From NCBI RefSeq assembly GCF_025642255.1, contig NZ_CP106759.1, positions 2,073,501 to 2,137,500 on the forward strand: 64,000 nucleotides of DNA, in the 5' to 3' direction. The translations under genes and the position numbers were made by a program. This document shows positions 8,329-16,776 of this stretch, piece by piece; positions within the stretch are counted from its first letter, which is position 1; the number at the start of each line of letters is the position of its first letter. The DNA is from Stenotrophomonas maltophilia (GTDB lineage Bacteria > Pseudomonadota > Gammaproteobacteria > Xanthomonadales > Xanthomonadaceae). The notes beneath the pieces are model-generated. The model saw nothing but the letters and a program-made list of their open reading frames with translations. It was not told where the DNA came from and made no database searches.

Positions 8329-9353
8329 CGCACAGCCTCTCCGCGCTGAAGCGTCATGGGATCGACCTCAATCGCTTGCCCGGAGGCAAGCGTCACCCGC
8401 GCCGGTCCGAAGCGCTCGCGACCGTGCGCAGCCGACCAGTCCGCATCGGGTGCGGCGGCAATGATGCCGAACGGGTTGACGCTTCGATCGTGCCAGTAAT
8501 ACCCGTTGCGAATCACGTCGAGATCGACCGTAGCCGCGACACCGCGCCAGGAGTACAGGTCTCGCGCGTAGGCCCACAAGTGCGGGTAGTCGATCAGTCT
8601 CCGACGTGCACATTTGAAGTGGCCGTGATAGACGGCGTCGAACCGGACCAAAGTCGGGAACAGGCGCCAGTCCGTCTCGGTGATGATCAGGCCAAACAGA
8701 TAGCGTGCATTCGCAAGACGCCGCTCCAACTGATCCAGCATGGCGAACACACTCTCGACAGCTTCTTCGTAGGCGTCCTGCCGTTGCGCGAAACCGGCGC
8801 GATAGACGGCATTGAACAGCCCGGCCTGAAGCGCGGCGTTGAGGGCATCGATCCGGCCGCGGAAGGCGGGCGGGACGAGCGTGAACGCCCCCGCGACGTT
8901 CGCATCGGCCGCATCGAACGCGCGCATGATGTGCGACGACTCATTGCTGACGATCCTGCAGGCCTGACTGTCCCACAGCACCGGCACTGTTGCCCGGCCG
9001 GTGTAACGGGGTGCCGACAGACGGTAAATCTCGTGCAGGTGCCGGACCCGCGAGCCGCATCCCGGGACGACCCAGGAGGCACCGCCGGCCACCGCGTAGC
9101 CCTGCCTTCGCTCACCACCCGCGATCTGCACCGGCACTGCATGCTCCAGGCGCTTGAGGGCACGCAGCAGCAGGGTGCGATGCGACCACGGACAACTGGA
9201 CGACGCAATGAGCCAGTAGCGACCCGGTTGTGCACGCAGTCGGCCCGCAATGCCATCCAGACCCTGCCGGAACATGCTTTCCGGTCTCACAAAGCGACCA
9301 TCGATCATTGTCGAATCGGCATCGACCCAGCGGCCATCGACCAGCATTCCCAT
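8325..9353 (-). CDS. Glutathionyl-hydroquinone reductase-like (GST omega/xi class)
   Basis: A 342-residue cytoplasmic enzyme of the YqjG/ECM4 family, which removes glutathione from glutathionyl-hydroquinones. The active-site Cys is in SSSCPWSHRTLLLRALKRLE (Cys54), and NESSHIMRAFD is the conserved glutathione-binding segment. The C-terminal helical domain has ITETDWRLFPTLVRFDAVYHGHFKC, the family signature. Start set at ATG 9353 (MGMLVDGRW), which has GGAGAGG six bases upstream; ATG 9359 and 9347 are close alternatives. It overlaps the LysE gene by four bases. A divergent LysR gene 91 bp away is its likely regulator. Confidence 0.88.
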   Translation of the reverse strand: MGMLVDGRWVDADSTMIDGRFVRPESMFRQGLDGIAGRLRAQPGRYWLIASSSCPWSHRTLLLRALKRLEHAVPVQIAGGERRQGYAVAGGASWVVPGCGSRVRHLHEIYRLSAPRYTGRATVPVLWDSQACRIVSNESSHIMRAFDAADANVAGAFTLVPPAFRGRIDALNAALQAGLFNAVYRAGFAQRQDAYEEAVESVFAMLDQLERRLANARYLFGLIITETDWRLFPTLVRFDAVYHGHFKCARRRLIDYPHLWAYARDLYSWRGVAATVDLDVIRNGYYWHDRSVNPFGIIAAAPDADWSAAHGRERFGPARVTLASGQAIEVDPMTLQRGEAVR

Positions 9354-9444
9354 GTTCATCCTCTCCGATCTGGACTCGATGCAACATCGTGTGATGGCAA
9401 GCTGGTCCAAGGAACGCCGCTTCTGGTCTATTATTGAGTCCACC

Positions 9445-10347
9445 ATGAAGATGCCCCTCAACGGACTTCGGGCGTTCGCCACCGTGTATGCCCACGGCGG
9501 GATTCGCTCGGCCGCGCGCGAGCTCGGCATCGTCCACTCGTCGGTGAGCCGCCATCTCGCGGAGCTGGAGCTCTGGCTGGGTGTACGGCTGGTCGGCGAC
9601 GCTGCAGGCCGGCGAGGAATCACATTTACACCGCAAGGCGAGGCATTGGGCCGAGCCACGCTGTCGAGCTTCCGCGATATCGAGCGCGCAATCACCGCAG
9701 TGCAGGAAGCACGCTCCGGGCGATCGGTGACCGTATCGACCACACCTTCATTTGCGGCACGCTGGCTGCTTCCGCGCCTTCCGCGACTCGAGCAGGCGCA
9801 TCCTCATCTTGAGGTGTCGGTGGTTGTAGACCAGAAGATCGACAACCTGCAGACCGGCGACATCGACCTGGCCATACGCATGGGCCGTGGGCCCTGGCCC
9901 GATGCCAGGTGCGAGCCGCTGATGGACGAAGTCCTGTATCCGGTCATGAGCCCGGCGCTGTTCGAAGCTTCCGGCCAACCGGCGCAGCCGGCCGACCTGC
10001 TCGGGACGCGGCTGGTGCATGATCGTGATCCACATGCATCGTGGGAGGCATGGCGGCAGCTGTACGGTCCGGCCTCGATGGATGTGACTGCCGGCCCGCG
10101 CTTCTCATCGTCAGACCTCGTGCTTCGGGCTGCTGTGCAGGGCCAGGGCGTCGCGCTGGCGCGCCATCGCTTTGCATTCGATGACATCGCCTCGGGCGCG
10201 CTGGTAAGGCCATTCAAAGATGCCGCTGTAGTGCTCGGCCCGGCCTACTGGATTGCGCTTCCACTGCACCGCGATGTGCGCAGCGGCGCATCGACGGTGA
10301 TCGCATGGCTGAAAGAACAGGCGGCGTTTAGCGATACGGTGATCTGA
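9445..10347 (+). CDS. LysR-family transcriptional regulator
   Basis: A 300-residue regulator. The N-terminal winged HTH reads LNGLRAFATVYAHGGIRSAARELGIVHSSVSRHLAELE, as in GcvA-like LysR proteins; the substrate-binding domain starts around residue 90 (SVTVSTTPSFAARWLLPRL) and contains the IDLAIRMGRGPW motif of that subgroup. It is transcribed away from the GST/LysE pair, the classical arrangement for a LysR regulator and its target operon. Confidence 0.9.
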   Translation: MKMPLNGLRAFATVYAHGGIRSAARELGIVHSSVSRHLAELELWLGVRLVGDAAGRRGITFTPQGEALGRATLSSFRDIERAITAVQEARSGRSVTVSTTPSFAARWLLPRLPRLEQAHPHLEVSVVVDQKIDNLQTGDIDLAIRMGRGPWPDARCEPLMDEVLYPVMSPALFEASGQPAQPADLLGTRLVHDRDPHASWEAWRQLYGPASMDVTAGPRFSSSDLVLRAAVQGQGVALARHRFAFDDIASGALVRPFKDAAVVLGPAYWIALPLHRDVRSGASTVIAWLKEQAAFSDTVI

Positions 10348-10602
10348 GTGCCCAGCACCTTCAGATCCCTTCTGCCGCGCGTCGTGATTGCCCTGAATTC
10401 CAGGCTCCGGGACTCGAGCCATCACCACCACGACAGCCCACGCCTGAAATCAGGCCAAACCCTTGCACGATGGGCGCCTCCCTGCCCCGGCCAGCTATGC
10501 AACAATGCCGAAAGCGTCGAGGGCGTTGTCGGCATCAGCCCCAAGCCCTTGGCTTCCCGCATGACCGGGAGTAATTCTTGGCGCGCCACCGAAAACGGCT
10601 GG

Positions 10603-10633
10603 CCGGGCTTCGAAACCCCGGTTCTACGCTGAA
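10603..10633 (-). repeat. Inverted partial copy of the downstream structured element
   Basis: Read on the minus strand, this stretch contains AGCGTAGAACCGGGGTTTCG, almost the same as AGCGTAGACCGGGTTTCG at 10736-10753 on the plus strand, with two single-base gaps. The two copies point away from each other around the hairpin at 10642-10682. This suggests a mobile or multi-copy repeat rather than a unique leader. Confidence 0.5.
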
Positions 10634-10641
10634 GTACAGGC

Positions 10642-10682
10642 TTGCCAGCCAGCATCACCCATTAGGTGGTGCCGGCTGGCAA
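10642..10682. repeat. Long imperfect hairpin
   Basis: TTGCCAGCC pairs with GGCTGGCAA and, inside it, GCATCACC pairs with GGTGGTGC (one G-U), leaving a five-base CATTA loop: a stem of about 17 pairs. It lies in the 469-bp gap between the LysR gene and the small gene at 10817. Together with the flanking inverted copies it resembles a REP/BIME-type element. Confidence 0.6.
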
Positions 10683-10698
10683 TCCGTCGGCCGGCTAT

Positions 10699-10788
10699 GG
10701 CGGGCGGTGCGCGGAGGCCTTGTGCCTGCCGGTTTAGCGTAGACCGGGTTTCGAACCTCGCACCGTCCGCCACCTTCATCGGTGGCGG
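10699..10788 (+). ncRNA. tRNA-like folded leader overlapping a terminator hairpin
   Basis: A 13-bp closing stem pairs 10699-10711 (GGCGGGCGGTGCG) with 10759-10771 (CGCACCGTCCGCC, one G-U). Inside it are three small arms: AGGC-CTTGT-GCCT (10715-10727), CCGGTTT-AGCGT-AGACCGG (10729-10747) and GGTTTCGAACC (10747-10757), the last resembling a T-arm. The 3' strand of the closing stem overlaps a perfect 8-bp hairpin, CCGCCACC-TTCATC-GGTGGCGG (10767-10788), so only one of the two can form. It is not a genuine tRNA (arm sizes are wrong, no CCA-type acceptor). The start codon of the next gene is 29 bp further on. A cis-acting leader or a repeat-family RNA are both possible. Confidence 0.5.
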
Positions 10789-10816
10789 CTTCCGTTTATC
10801 TGTTCGGAGCCCTGCC

Positions 10817-11173
10817 ATGACCAACGCCTACCCCCCTTCTCCGCACCCGATCCGCCTGCATCCCGCCAACGAGCCCACACCGGATCCCAACGCCTTTGTT
10901 TCACTGCTGCACAGCATCGGCGCAGGTGCCGCGTCCAACGGCCGGCCCTGGCCGGAAGGCCATCTTCCGCCAGGGCGACGCATGGCACTGTCCGACGCCG
11001 ACTGTTCTCTCAATGGCCTGCGCGTGGTGATGGAAATTCTGCTTGCCGCAGAGCGCGCCCGCAAGAATGGAGAGCCTGACCAGTACGTCGGCGACCGTGT
11101 GCTGGAAGGGCTGGTCATGGCCGGCCTTGGGCTGACCGCACACGCCAGTGAACGCCTGTTGCCGGAAGGCTGA
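10817..11173 (+). CDS. Small soluble protein of unknown function behind a structured leader
   Basis: A 118-residue protein; the first 25 residues are Pro-rich (NAYPPSPHPIRLHPANEPTPDP) and the C-terminal half forms predicted helices (LNGLRVVMEILLAAERARK, then RVLEGLVMAGLGLTAHASERL). The layout resembles the small DUF3077/DUF6124-type proteins of pseudomonads that also follow repeated structured leaders, but I cannot claim homology. The start at 10817 is the first ATG after the terminator-like hairpin. Confidence 0.65.
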   Translation: MTNAYPPSPHPIRLHPANEPTPDPNAFVSLLHSIGAGAASNGRPWPEGHLPPGRRMALSDADCSLNGLRVVMEILLAAERARKNGEPDQYVGDRVLEGLVMAGLGLTAHASERLLPEG

Positions 11174-11179
11174 TGCCTC

Positions 11180-11207
11180 GTCCCGCGGGCGCTGGCGCTC
11201 GCGGGAC
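11180..11207 (+). terminator. GC-rich hairpin after the 118-residue gene
   Basis: GTCCCGCG and CGCGGGAC form a perfect 8-bp stem with further GCGC pairing in the loop, seven bases after the stop codon. No T-run follows, so termination efficiency is uncertain. Confidence 0.55.
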
Positions 11208-11360
11208 ACACAGCCACTCCCGTTGACCGCAGCGTCCGTAGATGTGGGCCCGCCCTGACCGGCGGGCGGCACTTACTAACGTGACGCATCACACCCAACC
11301 ACGCACCGTTAACAGCCGCGCACTATCCTCGAAGCCCCTGAACCTTCACGAGGCGAGTCC

Positions 11361-11639
11361 ATGACCAAGCTCCACACCGTGCTGATTACCGGCTGCCTGC
11401 TGGCCCTGAGTCCGCTGGCCTCAGCCGAAACCGTGAACCTGACCAACAGCGCCGAAGGCGCCAACCGCGATGCCGGCATTGCTGCGGTCAAGAAGAAGCT
11501 GCAGGACGCCTGCACCGATCGCAAGGGCTCGCCGGATACCGACTCGTTCGAGGTGGTCTTCGAGAAGACCAGCGACAACCCCAACGTGCCCAAGCCGTAC
11601 TACGTGGACGGAAAGATGAAGTGCGAGCTGCCGGGTTGA
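11361..11639 (+). CDS. Small secreted protein of unknown function
   Basis: A 92-residue protein with a clear signal peptide (residues 1-22, cleavage after SASA/LASA: LITGCLLALSPLASA), leaving a mature periplasmic protein of about 70 residues with two cysteines (Cys50 region DACTDRKG and Cys88 MKCELPG) that could form a disulfide. GAGGCGAG lies 9 bases upstream of the ATG. Convergent with the protease gene that follows 12 bp later. No family recognised. Confidence 0.7.
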   Translation: MTKLHTVLITGCLLALSPLASAETVNLTNSAEGANRDAGIAAVKKKLQDACTDRKGSPDTDSFEVVFEKTSDNPNVPKPYYVDGKMKCELPG

Positions 11640-11651
11640 ACCCGGCGACCG

Positions 11652-12470
11652 CTATCGACCGGCGTCGTCCCCGGACATGACGCGGTCGATCCAGCCGGCG
11701 TAGCGTGAGATGCGCACGTTGAACACCACCTGGCCATAGAAGCCGGCCTCAAGGGCGTGCTCGGGAACAGCGGTGATCCAGGAACCCAGGCCGACCAGCT
11801 GCCAGTGGTCCTGCACATTGATGACCAGCGGGCCACCGCTGTCGCCGTTGCCGAGCACGCCTTCAAGCGGCAGGCCACGCGGCGGCGGATCGAAGCGGTA
11901 CCAGAGATAGCGGTCGTTGCCGCCGGTGATGGCGTTGAACGCACGCCGCAGAGCGGTGCGATGCGACCCTCCGGGGATCAACCCCTCGGCGCCATTCCCG
12001 GTGGCGCCCTTCCCTATCAAGGTGGCCACCTGCGCAACCTCGCCCGCGCCCCGATAGAGGGCGACGGGCTCGACATCGGCAACGGGCGTTGCCAGCCGGA
12101 TCAGCGCGATGTCATCCGATGCCGCCAGGAACGCGTGGATCTTCCCTGCACTGCCTGTTGCCAGGGCCTCTTCGCCCAGCGCGGCCGGCATCGGCCTAAA
12201 GCCGGGGTGCAGATACACACGCGCGACGGCGTAGTTGCGCCCACCGACGGTGACTTCGGCACCCATGCCGTCCATCGGTGCCGCGTGCGCGGCGGTGATC
12301 ACCCAACGCGGAGCGATCAGTACGCCGTGCCCCTCTCCCGGCAGGTCGGCCAGGGCCGGGAAGGCAGATCCATCGATGCGGTAACGGGCATCGTCCACGT
12401 CGTCACGGATGACGATGGCCCCGGCAGCAAACGGGACCGTTACAAGCATCAGGAAGAGCCAACGTTTCAT
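11652..12470 (-). CDS. Secreted trypsin-like serine protease
   Basis: A 272-residue S1-family protease exported through an N-terminal signal peptide (KRWLFLMLVTVPFAAGA). The catalytic triad is complete: His62 in VITAAHA, Asp120 in SDDIALIRL and Ser211 in LGNGDSGGPLV. There is no long propeptide: the mature chain begins soon after the signal sequence. ATG 12470 is chosen because it directly precedes the signal peptide; ATG 12482 and TTG 12494 lie in frame upstream. Single gene, convergent to the small secreted protein. Confidence 0.88.
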   Translation of the reverse strand: MKRWLFLMLVTVPFAAGAIVIRDDVDDARYRIDGSAFPALADLPGEGHGVLIAPRWVITAAHAAPMDGMGAEVTVGGRNYAVARVYLHPGFRPMPAALGEEALATGSAGKIHAFLAASDDIALIRLATPVADVEPVALYRGAGEVAQVATLIGKGATGNGAEGLIPGGSHRTALRRAFNAITGGNDRYLWYRFDPPPRGLPLEGVLGNGDSGGPLVINVQDHWQLVGLGSWITAVPEHALEAGFYGQVVFNVRISRYAGWIDRVMSGDDAGR

Positions 12471-12545
12471 GTATTTCTGCATCCCCGTGTTCAAGTGCCC
12501 ACGCTAGCCGAAATGCACCTGCCTGGTGAGCGGCATGCGACCAGA

Positions 12546-12580
12546 GCCCGCGCCGGCCGACGAAGGCCGGCAAAGCGGGC
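12546..12580 (-). terminator. Strong hairpin downstream of the ABC exporter
   Basis: GCCCGC+GCCGGCC pairs with GGCCGGC+GCGGGC around a six-base loop, giving a 13-bp stem with a three-base bulge. It begins just after the exporter stop codon on the minus strand and probably ends that transcript. Confidence 0.6.
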
Positions 12581-12586
12581 GCGGAA

Positions 12587-14269
12587 TCAGGGCTGCGCTG
12601 GCCTGCCAAGGGATTCGATCTGCGCCCCGCCCAGCTCCACCACCCGATCGGCGTCGGTGACGACACTGCGCCGATGGGTGATGGCCAGCACGGTCACCTC
12701 GCTGACCAGCGCCCGGATATGACCCATGATCTCGCGTTCGGTGGCCTCATCCAGGGCCGAGCTCGCTTCGTCCAGCAACAGGATCGCGGGCTCGCCATAC
12801 AGTGCGCGTGCGATGGCGATGCGCTGCCGCTCACCGCCGGAGAGCTTCAGGCCACGCTCCCCGACCGTGGTCTCGAAGCGCTCGGGCAGTGCCTCGATCA
12901 AGGTAAGGATGGCAGCCTTGCGTGCGGCGTGCCGCAGCCGCTCGTCATCGCGCGGGCGCCCCAGCAGGATGTTATCGGCCACGCTCTCGTTGAGCAGCAT
13001 CACGTCCTGCGGCACGACGGCGACGGCCGCGTGCCACGTCGCGCGATCGATCCGTGCCAGGTCGGTACCGTCCACCCGTATCCGGCCGTGCTGGGGCTCG
13101 ATGGATTTCAGGGCCAGCTTGAACAGTGTCGACTTGCCGGTACCGGTCTCTCCCATCAGGAAGGTGATGCCGCCGCGTCCGGCGTGGAAGGTCGCATCGG
13201 TGACGCCGCGACCATTGTCATAGCGATGGCTCACTGCGTCGAACTGGAGCAGGCCGCTGCGGGCGGAGAACCGTTCGGCATGGGCCACCTGCGGTTCCTC
13301 GGGCGCGGCCCACAGGGCAGAGAGCGGCGCCAGCATGCTCCACGAGCGCGCGACGTCGTCGATGGAGCGCGCGATCATCTCCAGCGGCAGGTTGAGCTGG
13401 AGCAGCAGCAGATTGAACAGCACGATGTCGCCTACGCTCAGCTGCCCGTTCTGGTAACGCGGCAGCAGCAGGGTGAAGGTGACGATGAACTCGATGGCCA
13501 GGCCGATGCCCAGCAGGGCGATGAAGCCTACGCGCTGCAGCACGTAGGCACGCCAGCTGTCGCGCACGCTCTGCGCCTTCTGCTCGAAGCGCTGCACCAT
13601 CCAGCCGCTGCCGCCGAACTGCCTGAGCGTTTCCATGGCATTCATGGCATTGCCGACGAAGCGGGCGTTCTGCTGGCCGGCCTCGACGGCCGCTTCGCGG
13701 TGGATGCGTGCACGTCGGGTAGCGAGCGCGGAAAGCGCGACGGCCACCGTGCCGTAGCCCAGCACGATGGCCACGATCTGCAGATTGATCAGCGCGCCCA
13801 GGGTGACCAGGGTCAACACGATCTGCAGGGCACTGGGAATGAAGGCCACCAGGCCCAGCTGCACGACGATCTTGAGCGCCCCCCGCCCCTTTTCGCCGGC
13901 CACCTGCAGTTCCGCTGCGTTGTATTCCACGAAGAAGCTGCTGGTCTTCTTCAGCAGGCGCGCGAAGTAGCGGGTACTGGTGATGAAGCCCAGATTCTCG
14001 CCGCTGAGGAATGACAGGTACTGCACCGTGTTCTGCAGCACGCTGCCCACCCCGAGCAGCACGGCGTAGAGAACGAACCATCCGGCCAGGACGGCTGCGC
14101 CCTGCCCGGGGAGGCGGTCGATCAACCGCGAGAACAGATAGGGCGCCGCAACGGTGGCCAGGCCGGAGAGCAGCACGGTGCCGGCGATGAGCAGCAGCAG
14201 CGTGCGATCGGCTTTCCAGTAGGCCGTCAGTATCTCGCTGACAGGCGCGGGCACAGCGAACGGCTTCAT
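12587..14269 (-). CDS. ABC exporter (fused membrane and ATPase domains), lasso peptide D-type
   Basis: A 560-residue half-transporter: a six-helix membrane domain (about residues 20-310) joined to an ATPase with Walker A GETGTGKST (373-381), signature LSGGERQ (476-482) and Walker B ILLLDEASS (496-504). It belongs to the Atm1/McjD-like class that secretes small peptides and often confers self-immunity. ATG 14269 is chosen over an upstream in-frame start at 14308 because the intervening residues are low complexity and GAGAG precedes it. It diverges from the TonB receptor across a 117-bp region holding a Zur-box-like palindrome, and is the best candidate for exporting the lasso peptide encoded 9 kb away. 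Confidence 0.85.
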   Translation of the reverse strand: MKPFAVPAPVSEILTAYWKADRTLLLLIAGTVLLSGLATVAAPYLFSRLIDRLPGQGAAVLAGWFVLYAVLLGVGSVLQNTVQYLSFLSGENLGFITSTRYFARLLKKTSSFFVEYNAAELQVAGEKGRGALKIVVQLGLVAFIPSALQIVLTLVTLGALINLQIVAIVLGYGTVAVALSALATRRARIHREAAVEAGQQNARFVGNAMNAMETLRQFGGSGWMVQRFEQKAQSVRDSWRAYVLQRVGFIALLGIGLAIEFIVTFTLLLPRYQNGQLSVGDIVLFNLLLLQLNLPLEMIARSIDDVARSWSMLAPLSALWAAPEEPQVAHAERFSARSGLLQFDAVSHRYDNGRGVTDATFHAGRGGITFLMGETGTGKSTLFKLALKSIEPQHGRIRVDGTDLARIDRATWHAAVAVVPQDVMLLNESVADNILLGRPRDDERLRHAARKAAILTLIEALPERFETTVGERGLKLSGGERQRIAIARALYGEPAILLLDEASSALDEATEREIMGHIRALVSEVTVLAITHRRSVVTDADRVVELGGAQIESLGRPAQP

Positions 14270-14325
14270 CACTCTCGGTCCCCGGCGTCTCGGCGGTCCA
14301 CAGGGCAAGGCAGTCCCTGTATAGT

Positions 14326-14348
14326 TGAATGATATGATATAACATCGC
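14326..14348. promoter_or_regulatory. Zur-box-like operator between ABC exporter and TonB receptor
   Basis: The 17-bp core ATGATATGATATAACAT (14329-14345) is identical at 15 of 17 positions to ATGTTACGATATAACAT at the lasso precursor promoter (23219-23235). The 23-bp window matches the enterobacterial Zur consensus (AAATGTTATAATATAACATTT type) at 17 of 23 positions. It lies in the only gap between the two divergent genes, so one bound repressor could control both. Identification of the regulator as Zur is inferred from sequence likeness alone. Confidence 0.5.
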
Positions 14349-14386
14349 CCTCAAATGCACGTGACAGTGCTGCAGGCCGATATCGG

Positions 14387-16771
14387 ATGAGAGTGATGGA
14401 CCGGGGAATGGAACAGGTATTCAAGGGCGGTAGGCGCGCGTTGCTGGCCGCGAGCATCGCTGCCGCGCTGCAGATCGGAGCACCAGCCCAGGCACAGAAC
14501 GCGGGCACCGACGACGATGCACCCACGGCCACCCTGGACAAGGTGCTGGTCATTGGCAGCAACATCCGCGATGCCGTCGGCGGTGGTGCGTCGCCGGTCA
14601 TCGTGATCGACCGGGAGGCCATCGACCGCACTGGCGTGGCCTCCCTGCAGCAGCTGTTCGAGAAGCTGCCGCAGAACTTCGGTGGCGGCGCCAATGGTGC
14701 CAATGTGGCCAATCTCGGTGTTGACCGTGATACCGGCAACAACTTCGGCCAGGGCACCGCGATCAACCTGCGTGGCCTGGGTACGGGCACTACGCTGACC
14801 CTGGTCAACGGCCATCGCGTGACCTCATCGAACCGCTACCAGTATGTCGATGTATCGCTGATTCCACTCAGTGCGGTCGAACGCGTGGAGATCCTCACCG
14901 ATGGTGCCTCTGCCATCTACGGCACCGATGCCGTCGGTGGCGTCGTCAACATCATCCTGCGCCAGGACTTCACCGGCTATGAGTCGTCGCTGCGGTACGG
15001 CACGGTCACCACCGGCAACATGGACGAGTACCAGGTGTCGCAGTCCGCGGGGTGGGCGTGGGACCGCGGCCGTGTGCTGGCAAGTTACGAGTTCCTGAAG
15101 CAGGGCAACCTGCCCGCCGCCGACAAGGATTTCTCCCGGAACGTCACGGTCAGGCCCTACGATCTCTATCCCGGATCGAAGCGGCACAGCCTGTATGTCG
15201 ATGGCGTGCAGGAGCTCAGCGATGTGCTGACGCTGAATCTCACCGGCTCGTTCGCCAAGCGCGAGATGGACACCACCATCTCCGGCACGGCCGACGAAAC
15301 CCGGTTGTTCCCGCACACGCAGCAGTTCGATGTGTTCGCAGGCCTGACCCTGGAGCTCCCGCGCCAGTGGCAGGCGCGCCTGGACGCTGGATTCGGCAGG
15401 AACGAGGTGTCCTACGAGCGCACGACCATTACCGGCAGCACCGTCGGCACGGCGCCACCGACGGATACGAACTCTGAATCGCGCTACCTGGACGTGGTGG
15501 CCGACGGCGAGGTGTTCAGCCTGCCCGCCGGCCCGGTACGCGCAGCGGTCGGCGTCGGTTACCGCCGCGATGGCTATGAGCTGCTCGATCACCGTGGGCT
15601 GGAAAAGCCGCTCGATCTGCAGCGCACGATCAGGTCCGCCTTTGCCGAGCTCAACATCCCGCTGCTCAAGGAGATGCCCGGCGTTCGCAGCCTGTCGCTG
15701 ACCGCGGCGGCGCGCTACGACGACTACAGCGACTTCGGCTCCACCTTGAATCCCAAGCTGGGGCTGCTGTGGGAAGCCACCGAGGGACTCTCCTTCCGTA
15801 CCAGCTACGGCCGCTCCTACCGCGCGCCGGTCTACCAGGACATGCAGCTGAACAACACCGTGGTCGTGGCGAACGTGCCGAACCCGAACGCGGCCAACGG
15901 CAGCACCGTCCTGATGATGCTCTCCAACGGCAATCCCGATCTCGGCCCCGAGCGTGCGAAAACCTGGACCGGCGGGTTCTCGTTCGCGCCGCCCTCCGTT
16001 CCCGGCCTCACGGTTGATGCCAACTACTATCACATCGACTATGCGGACCGGATCGGCAGCGGCTTCGGCGGCAGCTTCCCGTCCCTGTTCCTGCAGTCCA
16101 CGGCCCCCTACGCGGACATCCTGACCGTCGATCCATCGCAGCAGCAGATCCAGCAGGCGCGCCAACTGGGCGTGTCGGGCCTGGGGCTGTTCGTCTCACG
16201 TGTGGGGCCGTATGCACTCCCTGCCGGTCTGGATGAGACCAGCAGCCAGGTGATCCTGGACAACCGCTTCCGCAACAACGCATACACCTCGCAGCGCGGC
16301 GTCGATCTCAACGCGTCCTATCGCGTCGATGTGGGCCAGACGCGGATCGCGATGAACCTGGCCGGGCAGTACATCCTCGAATCGACGCGGCGCGTGACCA
16401 GCACATCGCCCGAGCTGGACGCGGTCAACGCGGTGTACTACCCGGTCGACCTCAAGCTGCGCGGCGGCCTGACCCTGGACCGGGGCCAGGCCGCAGGCGG
16501 CGTCTTCGTGAACTACGTGGACAGCTACCGCGATCCGGCCAACATCGCCCACCCACACGTCAGCTCCTGGACGACCGTCGACCTGAACCTCAAGTACCAC
16601 TTCGGCGCCCCGGCCGGCGACCACGAAGGCACGTCGCTCGCCCTCAACGTGCAGAATCTGCTCGACCGGGATCCGCCCTTCATCATCAACAGCATCAACA
16701 CCGGCTACGACCCCACCAATGCGACCGCGCTGGGGCGCTTCCTGTCGGTGACCCTCACGCATCGCTGGTAA
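14387..16771 (+). CDS. TonB-dependent outer-membrane receptor of the lasso peptide cluster
   Basis: Outer-membrane receptor of 794 residues: signal peptide ending APAQAQ, TonB-box region TLDKVLVIGSNI, plug domain with the LRGLGTGTTLTLVNGHRV motif and RVEILTDGASAIYGTDAVGGVVNIIL, then a barrel ending in HRW. Starts at 14387, 14396 or 14408 (MEQVFKGGRR) are all possible; the last gives the most typical signal peptide. Six bases separate it from the following permease gene, so it heads a four-gene operon with an ABC system. It probably imports the lasso peptide, free or metal-loaded, or a competitor siderophore. Confidence 0.88.
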   Translation: MRVMDRGMEQVFKGGRRALLAASIAAALQIGAPAQAQNAGTDDDAPTATLDKVLVIGSNIRDAVGGGASPVIVIDREAIDRTGVASLQQLFEKLPQNFGGGANGANVANLGVDRDTGNNFGQGTAINLRGLGTGTTLTLVNGHRVTSSNRYQYVDVSLIPLSAVERVEILTDGASAIYGTDAVGGVVNIILRQDFTGYESSLRYGTVTTGNMDEYQVSQSAGWAWDRGRVLASYEFLKQGNLPAADKDFSRNVTVRPYDLYPGSKRHSLYVDGVQELSDVLTLNLTGSFAKREMDTTISGTADETRLFPHTQQFDVFAGLTLELPRQWQARLDAGFGRNEVSYERTTITGSTVGTAPPTDTNSESRYLDVVADGEVFSLPAGPVRAAVGVGYRRDGYELLDHRGLEKPLDLQRTIRSAFAELNIPLLKEMPGVRSLSLTAAARYDDYSDFGSTLNPKLGLLWEATEGLSFRTSYGRSYRAPVYQDMQLNNTVVVANVPNPNAANGSTVLMMLSNGNPDLGPERAKTWTGGFSFAPPSVPGLTVDANYYHIDYADRIGSGFGGSFPSLFLQSTAPYADILTVDPSQQQIQQARQLGVSGLGLFVSRVGPYALPAGLDETSSQVILDNRFRNNAYTSQRGVDLNASYRVDVGQTRIAMNLAGQYILESTRRVTSTSPELDAVNAVYYPVDLKLRGGLTLDRGQAAGGVFVNYVDSYRDPANIAHPHVSSWTTVDLNLKYHFGAPAGDHEGTSLALNVQNLLDRDPPFIINSINTGYDPTNATALGRFLSVTLTHRW

Positions 16772-16776
16772 GCCGG

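Noticed and set aside
10348..10632. 94-codon plus-strand frame after the LysR gene
   Set aside because: No ribosome site; it starts at the LysR stop codon and runs into the inverted repeat copy. His-rich run SHHHHD is a by-product of codon composition.
10699..10771. Possible true tRNA gene
   Set aside because: The fold is cloverleaf-like, but the closing stem is 13 bp, the middle arm has a five-base loop, and T-arm spacing and acceptor end do not fit a functional tRNA.
12674..14014. 446-codon plus-strand frame opposite the ABC exporter
   Set aside because: Shadow of the exporter, which has all ATPase motifs; Gln/His/Gly-rich translation without known domains.
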